Positions 45,776-54,743 of a stretch of 64,000 nt of DNA are shown here, one piece after another. The stretch is from Alkalithermobacter paradoxus (GTDB lineage Bacteria > Bacillota > Clostridia > Peptostreptococcales > Peptostreptococcaceae). Below the pieces are notes generated by a model. The model was not told the DNA's origin. It worked only from the letters and a program-made list of their open reading frames with translations, and searched no databases. Within the stretch, counting starts at the first letter, position 1. The number at the start of each line of letters is the position of its first letter. The position numbers and the translations under genes were made by a program. Location of the stretch: contig MZGW01000005.1 in NCBI GenBank assembly GCA_002029295.1, forward strand, positions 1 through 64,000. Direction: 5' to 3'.

Positions 45776-46660
45776 CTATTTTACAGGTATGAATTTAAGG
45801 TCTTGTACAACTTTTTGTCCTTCAGGACCCATCATAAAGTCAACATACATTTTTACAACACCTGTTGGCTCGCCAGCAGTGTATATGAATAATTCTCTTG
45901 CTACTGGATATTGTCCAGATTTGATTGTTTCTAATGATGGTAAGAAAGCTTCGCTGTTGCTGTCTTTAGATACTTTAATAGCTTTTACTTCATCATTTAA
46001 GTATCCTAAACCAATGTATCCTATTCCATTAGCGTCTTGCTTTACTGCTTCAACTATAGCTTGAGTAGAAGGCATTAAGTTTGAGCTTTGAGCGTATTCT
46101 TCATCATTTAAAACGAATTCTTTAAAGAATGCGTAAGTTCCTGAGTTTGACTCTCTTGAATATAATGTTATTGGAGCATCTTTTCCACCGAAATCTTTCC
46201 AGTTAGTTTTTTCTCCAGTAAATATTGCTTTTAAGTCTTCCATAGTTAAAGTATCTACACCATTATCTTTATTAACAACTATAGCGATTCCATCAAGTCC
46301 TGGAACAAATTCCTTTAATTCAAATCCGTTAGCTTTAGCTTGCTCTAATTCTGAATCTTTCATTTTTCTTGAAGATTGAGCTATATCAGCAGTTCCATTT
46401 ATTATAGCTGCTATTCCTGTACCAGATCCTCCACCTGTTACAGCTATTTGAGCTTCAGGATGTTCATCCATAAATTTCTCTGCCCATTGTTGTCCTAAGT
46501 TAACCATTGTGTCTGATCCTCTTACTTGAACTACCTTACTAAAATCTACACCTGCATTGTTCTCATCATTTTTTTGTTCTTGTGCTTGCTCTGGTCCGCA
46601 TCCTACTAATCCTAGAGAAGCTACCATTACTAACACTAGTAATAAAGCTAATTTTTTCAT
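45776..46660 (-). CDS. pstS: Phosphate-binding lipoprotein PstS
   Basis: A 294-residue lipoprotein. The signal peptide ends in LVGCG with the lipid-acceptor Cys at about residue 21. Phosphate-binding loops are RGSDTMVNLGQQWAEKF and TGGGSGTGIAAIINGTADIAQSSR, with YSRESNSGTYAFFKEF in the second lobe. It captures phosphate outside the membrane for PstCAB. It is first in the operon and preceded by a clear Pho box. AAAGGAG lies before the ATG. The codon pattern suggests high expression. Confidence 0.97.
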   Translation of the reverse strand: MKKLALLLVLVMVASLGLVGCGPEQAQEQKNDENNAGVDFSKVVQVRGSDTMVNLGQQWAEKFMDEHPEAQIAVTGGGSGTGIAAIINGTADIAQSSRKMKDSELEQAKANGFELKEFVPGLDGIAIVVNKDNGVDTLTMEDLKAIFTGEKTNWKDFGGKDAPITLYSRESNSGTYAFFKEFVLNDEEYAQSSNLMPSTQAIVEAVKQDANGIGYIGLGYLNDEVKAIKVSKDSNSEAFLPSLETIKSGQYPVARELFIYTAGEPTGVVKMYVDFMMGPEGQKVVQDLKFIPVK

Positions 46661-46714
46661 TTTGTGAATCTCCTTTCACTTAAGAAAATTTTTTTAACTT
46701 GCCTTACAAAACAA

Positions 46715-46779
46715 ATTATACTGTTTTTAGACAAGTTGTTGGTTAAGGAAAAGTTAATACAATGTTATGGTTTTGTTAA
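46715..46779 (-). promoter_or_regulatory. Pho box and promoter of pstS
   Basis: On the minus strand four direct repeats TTAAC, ATAAC, TTAAC, TTAAC begin exactly every 11 bases (complements at 46775-46779, 46764-46768, 46753-46757 and 46742-46746). The last ends 21 bases before a perfect TATAAT (46715-46720). There is no good -35 hexamer; the repeats take its place, as in PhoP-activated promoters of Bacillus, where TTAACA-like repeats recur at about this period. Confidence 0.88.
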
Positions 46780-46803
46780 GTATACTATCTTGATGAATAA
46801 ATT

Positions 46804-49038
46804 TTAGTTTTTTGGATATTCATTATATTCGGTGGTTATTGCTGCTTCACTTAATATATCTATTTCTTCTACATCATCTAACTCCTGTGCTTCTTCATCA
46901 ATCCATTCAGTGTGAACAATTGTTTCTTCTTGGAGCTCCTGTATGTCCTTTATATCTTCTCCTTTTTCAACGTAATTTATTACATCTTCTTTATTATCAA
47001 TTTTAAATTGTGATGCAGTTTCTTTAAGCTGAATTGCCATTAAGTTTAGTTCGCTAGCTGTACTACTTATATCTTCCATCATCTGAGCTTGACTTTGGGT
47101 TCCCTGTGCCATTTGCTTAGCCCCTTGAAGAGTATACTCTAGCATCTCATCAATTTTGATCATGTATTCTTGAACTTTCTTAGTGCTTATAACCTGGTCT
47201 TTAGCTGCTATACTCGTTTTTTCAATTAAATTACTAACTGCATGAATACATTTTAGTATATCGCTAAATTGATGCCTTACATCCTCAGAAGCTATTTTCC
47301 CTTCATTAGAATGCTTCTGTGCATTTTGTATTTTTTTATTTACTATATCTACTCTTTTTAATATGTTCTCAATGATATTTGATATTTTTTCAGATGCTTC
47401 ATTGCTTTGTTGAGATAGTTTTCTAACTTCTTCTGCAACTACTCCAAATCCTCTTCCAGCTTCTCCCGCTCTTGCTGATTCAATTGCAGCGTTAAGTGCT
47501 AAGAGATTCGTCTGCTGTGCAATACCTTTAATATAATCTACAAATTCTCTAATTGTGTTTGAATCTTCTACTAAATGTTTTACGTCTTTTACTGTTTCTG
47601 ATACAGATTTATCTATATGTTCCATTGTACTCATAGCTTTTTCTATAGCCTTTACCCCTACAGATGCAGCTACTTGAGCACTATTGCTTTCTTTAACTGC
47701 GTTTACGCTGATTTTTTCCACTTCATCTGATTTATGCATAACTGCATCTATAGATTCTTCTATTCCTATTACAACACCTTTGCTTTCTTGTGCAGATGCT
47801 AAAAACTGCTGAGCTGTTGCTGCAATTTCATCCATATATGCCTGTGCTTCATCACTACTTTGAGTCATATTTTCTCCTGCTTCTTTCAAGCTATTAGAGA
47901 CTGCTATAAGCTCTGATAATACTTTACTTTGGGATCTTGTCATTTCATTTATACTATCTGATAATTCTTCAAATTCATCCCCAGAATTACATTCAGATAC
48001 GACCGTAAAATCTCCTTTTGCTATTTTCTTCATAGTTGTAGCCATTTGTTCTATGTATCTTGTAAATTGCTTTTTAACAAAAACTATAGAAACTAATACA
48101 GCAATTAAAATACTTATAAATATAATTATTAATGTATTATTCCTTATCTGTGATGCAACTGTTAAATATTCTTTCTCAGGAATAGTAAATGCTATCACCC
48201 AATTTGTATTTGGAACTGCTCTATAAAAATAGCTCCATTTTTGTTTATTGTGTCTTATATGATTTACTCCACTTACTTCTCCACCCTGAACCTTTTCTAA
48301 TATACTTAAACTTATAGGATCATCTGCTTTTTTTAGAAGTATAGTTCCATCAGGGTGACTTATTACTTCTCCACTTCTTCTTAGCATAAATCCATAACCA
48401 CTTTGTCCTATATTTGTATTTCTTACTACTCTATCGAAATTACTAAAGTCGAATGTAATAACAATAGCCCCATAAACCTGTCCTGTTCCCTCTATTATAG
48501 GATACGCCATTGAAACAGTTGGCAAATCAACGCCTGTCTGACTTAATGCTGACATATATACATTACTCATAACAAATCCTCTAGTATTCATAGCATCTTT
48601 GACAAACTGTAAATCAGTAACACCTAGACTATACCCTGTTCTTCCTAAGCTGTCTGCCACTATATTTCCATCTAAACCAACTAAGAATACACTTTCATAA
48701 TATCCCATAGAGTCTACATAAATTTTTCTTAGCATGTTGTTAGTTTCTCTTAAAGCTAAAGTGTTTTCTGTTTGTGCATTGTTATTATAAAGATTGAGAA
48801 GCTGTGTAAATGCTGCATTGTTTGCTAGGTTTTTAAGCAAAAATTCTGTATCGTTTAAAGTTGTTCTGGTATTTGAAACTATTCCTTCTAGTAAAATATT
48901 GTATTTCTCTACTTCTCCTCTTTGTAATTCCTTAAAAGTTCTACGATAAGCATAAAATCCCAGAATAACTGTCGGCAAAATACAAAGAATTAGAAACATC
49001 GCTGTCAGTTTGGTTCCTATCTTAACTCTAATCCTCAT
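46804..49038 (-). CDS. Chemoreceptor with dCache sensor, probably phosphate-starvation regulated
   Basis: A 744-residue methyl-accepting chemotaxis protein. TM1 is at about 10-30, an extracellular double-Cache domain at about 35-290, TM2 at about 298-320, then HAMP and a long coiled-coil signalling region. The hairpin tip holds [19 protein letters not shown] and [14 protein letters not shown]. The last 70 residues are acidic and outside the signalling core. It reports an extracellular ligand to CheA. It is transcribed toward pstS and carries its own promoter with Pho-box-like repeats identical in spacing to those of pstS. That makes phosphate, a phosphate ester or another starvation cue a candidate signal. 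Ligand identity is inference. Confidence 0.9.
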   Translation of the reverse strand: MRIRVKIGTKLTAMFLILCILPTVILGFYAYRRTFKELQRGEVEKYNILLEGIVSNTRTTLNDTEFLLKNLANNAAFTQLLNLYNNNAQTENTLALRETNNMLRKIYVDSMGYYESVFLVGLDGNIVADSLGRTGYSLGVTDLQFVKDAMNTRGFVMSNVYMSALSQTGVDLPTVSMAYPIIEGTGQVYGAIVITFDFSNFDRVVRNTNIGQSGYGFMLRRSGEVISHPDGTILLKKADDPISLSILEKVQGGEVSGVNHIRHNKQKWSYFYRAVPNTNWVIAFTIPEKEYLTVASQIRNNTLIIIFISILIAVLVSIVFVKKQFTRYIEQMATTMKKIAKGDFTVVSECNSGDEFEELSDSINEMTRSQSKVLSELIAVSNSLKEAGENMTQSSDEAQAYMDEIAATAQQFLASAQESKGVVIGIEESIDAVMHKSDEVEKISVNAVKESNSAQVAASVGVKAIEKAMSTMEHIDKSVSETVKDVKHLVEDSNTIREFVDYIKGIAQQTNLLALNAAIESARAGEAGRGFGVVAEEVRKLSQQSNEASEKISNIIENILKRVDIVNKKIQNAQKHSNEGKIASEDVRHQFSDILKCIHAVSNLIEKTSIAAKDQVISTKKVQEYMIKIDEMLEYTLQGAKQMAQGTQSQAQMMEDISSTASELNLMAIQLKETASQFKIDNKEDVINYVEKGEDIKDIQELQEETIVHTEWIDEEAQELDDVEEIDILSEAAITTEYNEYPKN

Positions 49039-49085
49039 TTCAAGTCCCCTTTTCTACAATATTAGGATTTTTTCCTCATAATTAG

Positions 49086-49150
49086 ACTATATACTGTATG
49101 CATTTCTCGTTAATTAAGTTTTGTTTAAGTTGTCGTTAAATTTATGTTAA
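49086..49150 (-). promoter_or_regulatory. Pho-box-like array and promoter of the chemoreceptor gene
   Basis: On the minus strand TTAAC, TTAAC, TTAAA, TTAAT begin exactly every 11 bases (complements at 49146-49150, 49135-49139, 49124-49128 and 49113-49117). The last ends 21 bases before TATAGT (49086-49091). Repeat number, period and distance to the -10 box all equal those at pstS. Confidence 0.75.
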
Positions 49151-49178
49151 AAATAGATTAAATATGTATGTATAAGTT

Positions 49179-49207
49179 TTGTCTATACAGTTTGAAATTT
49201 CTATAAA
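49179..49207 (+). promoter_or_regulatory. Probable promoter of the rhodanese lipoprotein gene
   Basis: TTGTCT, a 17-base spacer, TATAAA on the plus strand, about 77 bases before the start codon. Confidence 0.55.
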
Positions 49208-49254
49208 GTTTTTCTATGATTATTGAGTTAATTTCTATGTTAATCTATTGTTAA
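49200..49254 (-). promoter_or_regulatory. Second, distal TTAAC array between chemoreceptor and rhodanese genes
   Basis: Three TTAAC repeats on the minus strand (complements at 49250-49254, 49239-49243 and 49227-49231; steps 11 and 12). They end 21 bases before TATAGA (49200-49205). It could be an upstream Pho promoter of the chemoreceptor, or a control site for the divergent gene. Weaker than the proximal array. Confidence 0.4.
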
Positions 49255-49283
49255 ATACACTAAAGAAGAAAGGGAGTTTGAGA

Positions 49284-50636
49284 ATGAAGAAATATTTATT
49301 GCTAATGCTCACAGTAGGATTGCTTGTTTTGTCTGCTTGCTCAAACGGACAAATCGAGAAAGTAAGTGATACAAATGAAGAATTTAAGACTATTTCTACA
49401 AATGATTTAAAAGAAAAACTAAATAATGATTCTTGGGTATTAGTTGATACTAGAAGCAGTGATGAGTTCAATGGTTGGAAGTTAAATGGAATAAAAAGAG
49501 GTGGGCATATATCAGGAGCAGTTGATTTTTCTGCTAATTGGCTTCGTGTAGATGTTGATAACAAGGAGAATTTGTTAAATGAAGCTCTTAAAAATAAGAA
49601 TATAACACAAGATAAAAATATAGTATTGTATGATTCTAATAATAAGGATTCACTAGAGGTTGCTAAGTATTTAAGTGGCAAAGGATATAACAATATCTAC
49701 ATATATGATTTAAATGAGTGGGCTGAAGATGATAGTCTTCCTATGGAAAAATATAAAAACTATCACTTGATAGTTCCACCTAGTATAGTTAAAGATATTC
49801 TAGATGGTAAAACTCCAGAGACTTTTGAAAATGCTAATGAAATAAAGATTGTGGAAGCAAGTTGGGGTGATGAAGATGTTTCTTATTCTAAGGGGCATGT
49901 TCCAACGGCTTTTCATATTAATACTGATCTCGTAGAACCTCCTCCTTCTTGGATGCTAGGTACTAATGAAGAGTTAGAAAGTTTTGCACTTGAGTATGGA
50001 TTCACTAAAGATGATACAGTTATAGTAACTAGTGAAAATCAAATGGCTGCTTACAGAGTTGCTGTTGTTCTTAGATATATAGGTGTGAAGGATGTAAGGG
50101 TATTAAATGGAGGATTATTAGCTTGGAAACTTGCAGGTTATGAAGTTGAAACTACATCTAATAAGCCTACTCCTGTAAATGATTTTGGTGCTACTATACC
50201 TGCTAATCCAGAGTTAATAACTACTATAGAGCAAGTGAAAGAGAATTTAACTAAAAATGAATTTACTTTAGTTGATAATCGTACTTGGGATGAGCATATA
50301 GGAAATTCTTCTGGGTATAGCTATCACGATAAAAAAGGTCGTATACCTGGTTCTTTATATGGTTATGCTGGTCTTTCCGATTCTAATTCTCTTGACTATT
50401 TTAGAAATATAGATAATACTATGCGTAACTTTAATGAAATATTGAGTTTATGGAATAAATCAGGAATAGATATAAACAATCATCTAGCATTTATGTGCGG
50501 AAGTGGATGGCGTGCAGCTGAAGTATTAACTTATGCACAAGTTATGGGACTTGAAAATACTTCTTTATATAGTGATGGATGGATTGGGTGGAGTAACGAT
50601 ACTAATAACCCTATAGAAGTGGGAGAACCTAAGTAA
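49284..50636 (+). CDS. Lipoprotein with three rhodanese-like domains
   Basis: About 450 residues. The signal peptide MKKYLLLMLTVGLLVLSAC ends in the lipid-acceptor Cys. Three rhodanese-type units follow. Unit one starts at VLVDTRSSDEFNGW and unit two at IVEASWGDEDVSYSKGHVP. Neither has a cysteine in the active-site loop (YDSNNK and TSENQM instead). Unit three has FVLVDNRTWDEH-like entry (here LVDNRTWDEHIG) and an intact loop CGSGWRAAE, with the catalytic Cys at about 405. It probably moves sulfur on the cell surface with only the last domain active. AAAGGGAG precedes ATG 49284, which I prefer over the frame's first ATG. Confidence 0.85.
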   Translation: MKKYLLLMLTVGLLVLSACSNGQIEKVSDTNEEFKTISTNDLKEKLNNDSWVLVDTRSSDEFNGWKLNGIKRGGHISGAVDFSANWLRVDVDNKENLLNEALKNKNITQDKNIVLYDSNNKDSLEVAKYLSGKGYNNIYIYDLNEWAEDDSLPMEKYKNYHLIVPPSIVKDILDGKTPETFENANEIKIVEASWGDEDVSYSKGHVPTAFHINTDLVEPPPSWMLGTNEELESFALEYGFTKDDTVIVTSENQMAAYRVAVVLRYIGVKDVRVLNGGLLAWKLAGYEVETTSNKPTPVNDFGATIPANPELITTIEQVKENLTKNEFTLVDNRTWDEHIGNSSGYSYHDKKGRIPGSLYGYAGLSDSNSLDYFRNIDNTMRNFNEILSLWNKSGIDINNHLAFMCGSGWRAAEVLTYAQVMGLENTSLYSDGWIGWSNDTNNPIEVGEPK

Positions 50637-50639
50637 TCT

Positions 50640-51068
50640 ATGAATAATTTGGTAAGGAAAATATTTTATCTATTTACTTTATTAGTTCAAATTAGTATTT
50701 TAGTGTCTGTATTTTTCCTAGATAATTTATCTTCTAAGAAAGCAGGTGTTATGCGCCATATTCATTTTAGAAGAATGCAATATCAGCAGGGAATATATTC
50801 TCCTGATGGTTTATTTATACAAGGTATTATATCAATTGCTTTAGCTTTAATATTTGCTGTCCTTATTATATGGTCTATAAAAAATAATAAGTGTATATTT
50901 TTTAGGGTGCAGATATTTTTAGCATGTATATTAAGTCTTCTCGTTTACTTTGTTATAAATAATAGCTTTTTTATAGACAAGCTTTCTTATATATATTTTA
51001 TTATGGCATCTAAACTGATTTTGTTAATTCAAATTATAGTCCTTATCACGACAAAACTCCTGTTGTAA
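50640..51068 (+). CDS. Four-helix membrane protein of unknown function
   Basis: A 142-residue protein with hydrophobic segments at about 8-26, 58-80, 86-106 and 113-140. A polar loop (residues 30-55) contains HIHFRRMQYQQG. It begins three bases after the rhodanese stop codon and ends at a terminator, so it is almost certainly co-expressed. It could help anchor the sulfurtransferase or move its substrate. No family is recognised. There is no strong ribosome binding site of its own, which suggests translational coupling. Confidence 0.6.
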   Translation: MNNLVRKIFYLFTLLVQISILVSVFFLDNLSSKKAGVMRHIHFRRMQYQQGIYSPDGLFIQGIISIALALIFAVLIIWSIKNNKCIFFRVQIFLACILSLLVYFVINNSFFIDKLSYIYFIMASKLILLIQIIVLITTKLLL

Positions 51069-51087
51069 ATTCTTCAACAGGAGTTTT
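51053..51087 (+). terminator. Terminator of the rhodanese operon
   Basis: AAAACTCCTGTTG, nine-base loop, CAACAGGAGTTTT. The stop codon of the membrane protein gene lies just inside. Confidence 0.85.
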
Positions 51088-51188
51088 ATCTGTATTATTC
51101 CTTCTTAATATTTTTAATCAAAATTTCTTAATTAATTTATATATCCCATAGCCTCTATATGTATGTACCTGTATGCCGCACTCTGTTT

Positions 51189-51905
51189 CTATTTATAACT
51201 TGGAGATACTACCCCAAAATATTCATCTAAGGTAAGGCCACTTTCTACAATTTTTGTTGACCACTCTACCCCTACATATCTAAAGTGCCATGGCTCATAC
51301 ATATAACCTGTTATGTGTTCTTTGCCTTGAGGATAACGAAGTACAAATCCATATTTGTGTGCATTCTCAACTAGCCATTTACCTTCTGGTGATTTTCCAA
51401 ATTTCTGAGATAGCCAAACAGTTGTGTCTGCTCCTCCTATATCAAATGCAAGACCTGTTTGATGTTCACTATGCCCAGGTCTAGCAGAGAATTTGTCTGC
51501 TCTAGCCTGTCCATACTTTGAAACATAATTACTGTATATCATTCTTTGACGATCGTAGCTTCTGTACGTTGAAAAAGCGTGTAGTGTGATGCCTTCTAGC
51601 TTAGCATCAGATTGCATTTTGTTAAATGCAGCTCTTGCATTAGCATTTTCCCCTGGAGCATAGTTAGAAGGTAGACCATATCCTTTGTTTACAATTATAA
51701 CTCCTTGCACATAATGTGGCTTAATATCTTCTACTATTGTAATACTCTCTAATTTCTTAGGCTTAACAACTGTTTTCTCATCTTCAATAACATCTATATT
51801 ATCTAAAGATGCTTCTACTGTATAGTGTAATGTTTCTGTTGATTGATACCTTAGTATTGTCATGCTAAGTAGCATAAATATCATTATATAAATTACTCTT
51901 TTCAT
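51189..51905 (-). CDS. D-alanyl-D-alanine carboxypeptidase (VanY-like, M15B)
   Basis: A 238-residue exported enzyme with an N-terminal signal or anchor helix (about 4-16). The catalytic domain has TYRSYDRQRMIYSNYV, SEHQTGLAFDIGG (zinc ligands His and Asp) and EPWHFRYVG (catalytic Glu and third zinc ligand). These are all diagnostic of M15B D,D-carboxypeptidases, which remove the terminal D-Ala of peptidoglycan stems. There is no van resistance gene nearby, so cell-wall remodelling is more likely than glycopeptide resistance. AAAGGGGGAAAGCT precedes the ATG. Bases 51088-51188 hold nothing I can name. Confidence 0.92.
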   Translation of the reverse strand: MKRVIYIMIFMLLSMTILRYQSTETLHYTVEASLDNIDVIEDEKTVVKPKKLESITIVEDIKPHYVQGVIIVNKGYGLPSNYAPGENANARAAFNKMQSDAKLEGITLHAFSTYRSYDRQRMIYSNYVSKYGQARADKFSARPGHSEHQTGLAFDIGGADTTVWLSQKFGKSPEGKWLVENAHKYGFVLRYPQGKEHITGYMYEPWHFRYVGVEWSTKIVESGLTLDEYFGVVSPSYK

Positions 51906-52088
51906 AGCTTTCCCCCTTTAAGTTGCTCAATGCTAGCTTAATATAGCCCATTACCCTTTATAGTATAATGTACACATATATTTTTTTAAAACGGTTTAGT
52001 AATAATTTTCTTATTTTTAACAAATAAGTATTTATCGCCTTATTATTGTCAAATATTATACTGTACTAATTCTTAGGGGGTATACTAA

Positions 52089-52778
52089 ATGCAACTTACA
52101 GACTTAGCTATTAGGCTTATAATAGGATTTTTTTCTCTATTTATATTAGTTAAAATCATAGGAAAAAAGATAATATCCCAAATAACTCCGTTTCATTTTA
52201 TTTGCTCTATTGTTTTAAGTGAGCTACTTGGAAATGCAGTTTATGATGATAGCATAGATATAATTCATATTTTATTTACAATATCTGTATGGGGAGGTCT
52301 AATTTTTTTAGTAGAGTATCTTGCTCAGAAGTCACCATTATTTAGACAAATCTTTGAAGGCAAACCTTCAATGGTTATTAGAGATGGTCAAATTGATTTC
52401 AAAGAGCTAAAAAGATGCCGAATGAATATAAGCCAACTACAGAGTGTACTTCGTCAAAGTGAGACTTTTTCTGTTCGTGAGGTAGCATTTGCATTTGTTG
52501 AATCAAATGGATCTATAAGCATACTTAAGAAAACACCTTATCAAAAAACCACTTTGCAAGATTTTAATATGCCAGATCAAAAGGTATATTTGCCTATAAC
52601 TTTAATTAGGGACGGAAGTCTTGTAAAGGAAAATCTAGAAGAATTAGGTAAAGACATCCATTGGCTCATAAAACAATTATCATCAAATAACATAAGTAAA
52701 ATTGAGGATGTACTACTTGCTGAATGGTTAGAAAATGATAAGCTATTTGTTATTCCATATAATATAGTTAAGTCTTAA
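52089..52778 (+). CDS. DUF421 (YetF-like) membrane protein
   Basis: A 229-residue protein. Three N-terminal membrane helices (about 7-90) carry the family's GKKIISQITPFHFICSIVLSE segment. A soluble domain follows with EGKPSMVIRDGQID, RMNISQLQSVLRQ and LPITLIRDGSLVKENL. YetF-like proteins are spore- or stress-related membrane proteins in Bacillus without a known biochemical role. AGGGGGTATACTAA precedes the ATG. It is directly followed by the remains of a second, different DUF421 gene. Confidence 0.88.
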   Translation: MQLTDLAIRLIIGFFSLFILVKIIGKKIISQITPFHFICSIVLSELLGNAVYDDSIDIIHILFTISVWGGLIFLVEYLAQKSPLFRQIFEGKPSMVIRDGQIDFKELKRCRMNISQLQSVLRQSETFSVREVAFAFVESNGSISILKKTPYQKTTLQDFNMPDQKVYLPITLIRDGSLVKENLEELGKDIHWLIKQLSSNNISKIEDVLLAEWLENDKLFVIPYNIVKS

Positions 52779-52779
52779 T

Positions 52780-52875
52780 AAGCTTCTTATTACATTGTTT
52801 ATGGGAAAGCGTGCAATTGGAGAATTACCTGTGTTTGATTTTCTAATTATCATAATATTAGGTTTATTTATTCCA
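52780..52875 (+). pseudogene. Fragment of a second DUF421-type gene
   Basis: In one frame, starting right after the previous gene's stop, the sequence reads LLITLFMGKRAIGELPVFDF then LIIIILG. This matches the N-terminal membrane region of DUF421 proteins (a different subtype from the intact neighbour). It then runs into the 114-bp repeat and stops at 52908. The rest of the gene is missing, so this is a remnant. Confidence 0.65.
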
Positions 52876-52877
52876 CC

Positions 52878-52991
52878 TATAAAAAAGTCTTTCCTTGAAA
52901 GATTTTAAAGATAGGCTTTTTTGAAATTCATAACGGAAATTATAAATTATCCACAATTCAAAAAGTTTATAATTTCCTATTCATTATAAAA
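52878..52991. repeat. 114-bp direct repeat, copy 1
   Basis: Differs from copy 2 (54744-54857) at about seven of 114 positions, same orientation, 1866 bp apart. It contains an outer inverted repeat near its left end (AAAAAAGTC with GGCTTTTTT) and a second hairpin with arms GGAAATTATAAA and TTTATAATTTCC. It begins just where the DUF421 fragment ends. Confidence 0.9.
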
Positions 52992-52995
52992 CATT

Positions 52996-53037
52996 AAAAA
53001 GTAAGAAAGGTTCTACAAAGAACCTTTCTTACTTTTT
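52996..53037. terminator. Terminator of the second chemoreceptor gene
   Basis: A 17-pair perfect stem AAAAAGTAAGAAAGGTT with its complement, eight-base loop, T runs on both strands. It directly abuts repeat copy 1. Confidence 0.88.
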
Positions 53038-53039
53038 AT

Positions 53040-54611
53040 CTATAAACTTAAAACAGATTGTAACGACAACGAAACACTGATAACCATTCCATTTTTATAT
53101 GGAATGTGTAAAAACTTATACATTTGATCATCATGACTTCTTTTTCTAATCGGAGTAGCTGTGTACCCTTCTTTTAATTTTGAAGCTTCGTAAGACGTAG
53201 GGTCTATCTTGAAAGAATCTAATCCTACCCCTTCTGGGTCTGAACATTTAACAATTATTCCTGATGTATCAACTAAATATATTTCGTCAATATTTAGCAT
53301 ATTAGTAAGTTTCTTTAAATCGTAATCATCTGATTTATCTAGATATTCTTTTACATCTAAAGCCTTTTGATACATATATTTATCCATTGTGTCTTTAGCA
53401 ACAGTTTGTTGTAGATTATTTAGATGCTCTTTCAGATTATTCGATTCTTTTACTATTCCCTTGAAAGAATTATTCATATCCTCTATAGCTGCACTAAATT
53501 GCTGGCAATCTGCTGCATTTCCTTGAGAAATTTCTTGAATAGTTTCAACTGATTTAATTACACTTTCAGTGTACCCACCTATTTCCTCCATCTGTTTTCC
53601 GATTGTAGAAATTTGATATCTAGTTTCTACAGTACTTTCTGATATTTTTCTAAATGCTTCTTCTGTTTTTTCAGCTATTTGTACACTCTGCTCTATTCTA
53701 TCTTTACCAGTTGACATTTCTTCTGTAAGTTTAGATATCTTCTTTTCCATATCCTGTATAACTGTGCTGATTTGCTGAGAAGCTGCCTGTGATTGATTTG
53801 ATAATTTACCTATTTCATTTGCAACAACAGCAAATCCCTTTCCATGTTCACCCGCTCTAGCAGCTTCAATAGAAGAGTTTAGGGCAAGTAGATTTGTCTG
53901 TTCTGTAATATCTCTAATTATATCTGCAAATCTAGTTATTTGTGAGAAACTATCTGTAAAGTTGTGAAGACTATCTGTATACTCAATCATTGTATTTTTT
54001 ATGATCTCAATAGATTCTTTTGTCTTCTGAACGTATTCATTTCCATCATCAGTAAGTTTAACAGATGCATCTGTTTTGATTTCAATTCTTTTTAGTTCTG
54101 ATATTATATCTTCTATATTCTTTCCTACCTTTTCTATATTTCCAAATATGTTGTTTATAGTTTCCATTTGGTTCAGTGACCCCGCTGCTATCTCTTCACT
54201 CGCAGCAGCAATTTGCTCAGCTGATACTTCCATATCATTTACTTTGCTTGACACATTATCAGCTACCTTTGCTAAATCTACAGAAGATTTTAGAACATAC
54301 TTTGATGCCTCTTTTGTATTATTAAATCCTTGTATAATTGAAAGCACTGATTCTTCATAATTGTTTTTTGTATCTTCATCTAAATTATAGTCATATCGAC
54401 TTTTATTAACTATATCTAATACACTTTCTATCTTACTTATTTTTAATTTGTATAGACTAGTAAGTGTTACATATGCATAAACCATTGTAAGAATAATATT
54501 TGTGCTTGTAGCTGTGTAGTAATGTAAATCTTTCAAAACCATTGAATTTGTAACGGTAATAAGTATCAAGTATAATGCAGAGCTAACACCTATAACTAAT
54601 TTGTTTCTCAT
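53040..54611 (-). CDS. Chemoreceptor-like protein with C-terminal sensor domain
   Basis: About 523 residues. Two membrane helices lie near the N-terminus (about 5-25 and 35-55) with almost no extracellular loop. A methyl-accepting signalling domain follows, with tip sequence [19 protein letters not shown] and [15 protein letters not shown]. After the coiled coil comes a further domain of about 110 residues ([21 protein letters not shown], then [16 protein letters not shown]). It looks like a PAS- or Cache-like sensor, so sensing is probably cytoplasmic and C-terminal. The frame opens at 54671, but GGAGAGG precedes ATG 54611 and a promoter lies further upstream. Confidence 0.85.
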   Translation of the reverse strand: MRNKLVIGVSSALYLILITVTNSMVLKDLHYYTATSTNIILTMVYAYVTLTSLYKLKISKIESVLDIVNKSRYDYNLDEDTKNNYEESVLSIIQGFNNTKEASKYVLKSSVDLAKVADNVSSKVNDMEVSAEQIAAASEEIAAGSLNQMETINNIFGNIEKVGKNIEDIISELKRIEIKTDASVKLTDDGNEYVQKTKESIEIIKNTMIEYTDSLHNFTDSFSQITRFADIIRDITEQTNLLALNSSIEAARAGEHGKGFAVVANEIGKLSNQSQAASQQISTVIQDMEKKISKLTEEMSTGKDRIEQSVQIAEKTEEAFRKISESTVETRYQISTIGKQMEEIGGYTESVIKSVETIQEISQGNAADCQQFSAAIEDMNNSFKGIVKESNNLKEHLNNLQQTVAKDTMDKYMYQKALDVKEYLDKSDDYDLKKLTNMLNIDEIYLVDTSGIIVKCSDPEGVGLDSFKIDPTSYEASKLKEGYTATPIRKRSHDDQMYKFLHIPYKNGMVISVSLSLQSVLSL

Positions 54612-54678
54612 TTTAGTCCTCTCCTTGATGTTTTTTCGGGATATTATTCTAATTTTCTTTATATTTCTCATTTATTTA

Positions 54679-54707
54679 AGTATATCAACTATAGCTGTAA
54701 AATACAA
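54679..54707 (-). promoter_or_regulatory. Promoter of the second chemoreceptor gene
   Basis: TTGTAT (54702-54707), a 17-base spacer, TATACT (54679-54684) with an upstream TG, on the minus strand. Confidence 0.7.
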
Positions 54708-54743
54708 TTATAATATATTTTTAATTTTTATATATTCTTCTAA

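Noticed and set aside
51189..51905. Vancomycin resistance by the VanY-like peptidase
   Set aside because: No vanS/R, vanH, ligase or vanX gene is nearby. D,D-carboxypeptidases of this type are common in wall metabolism.
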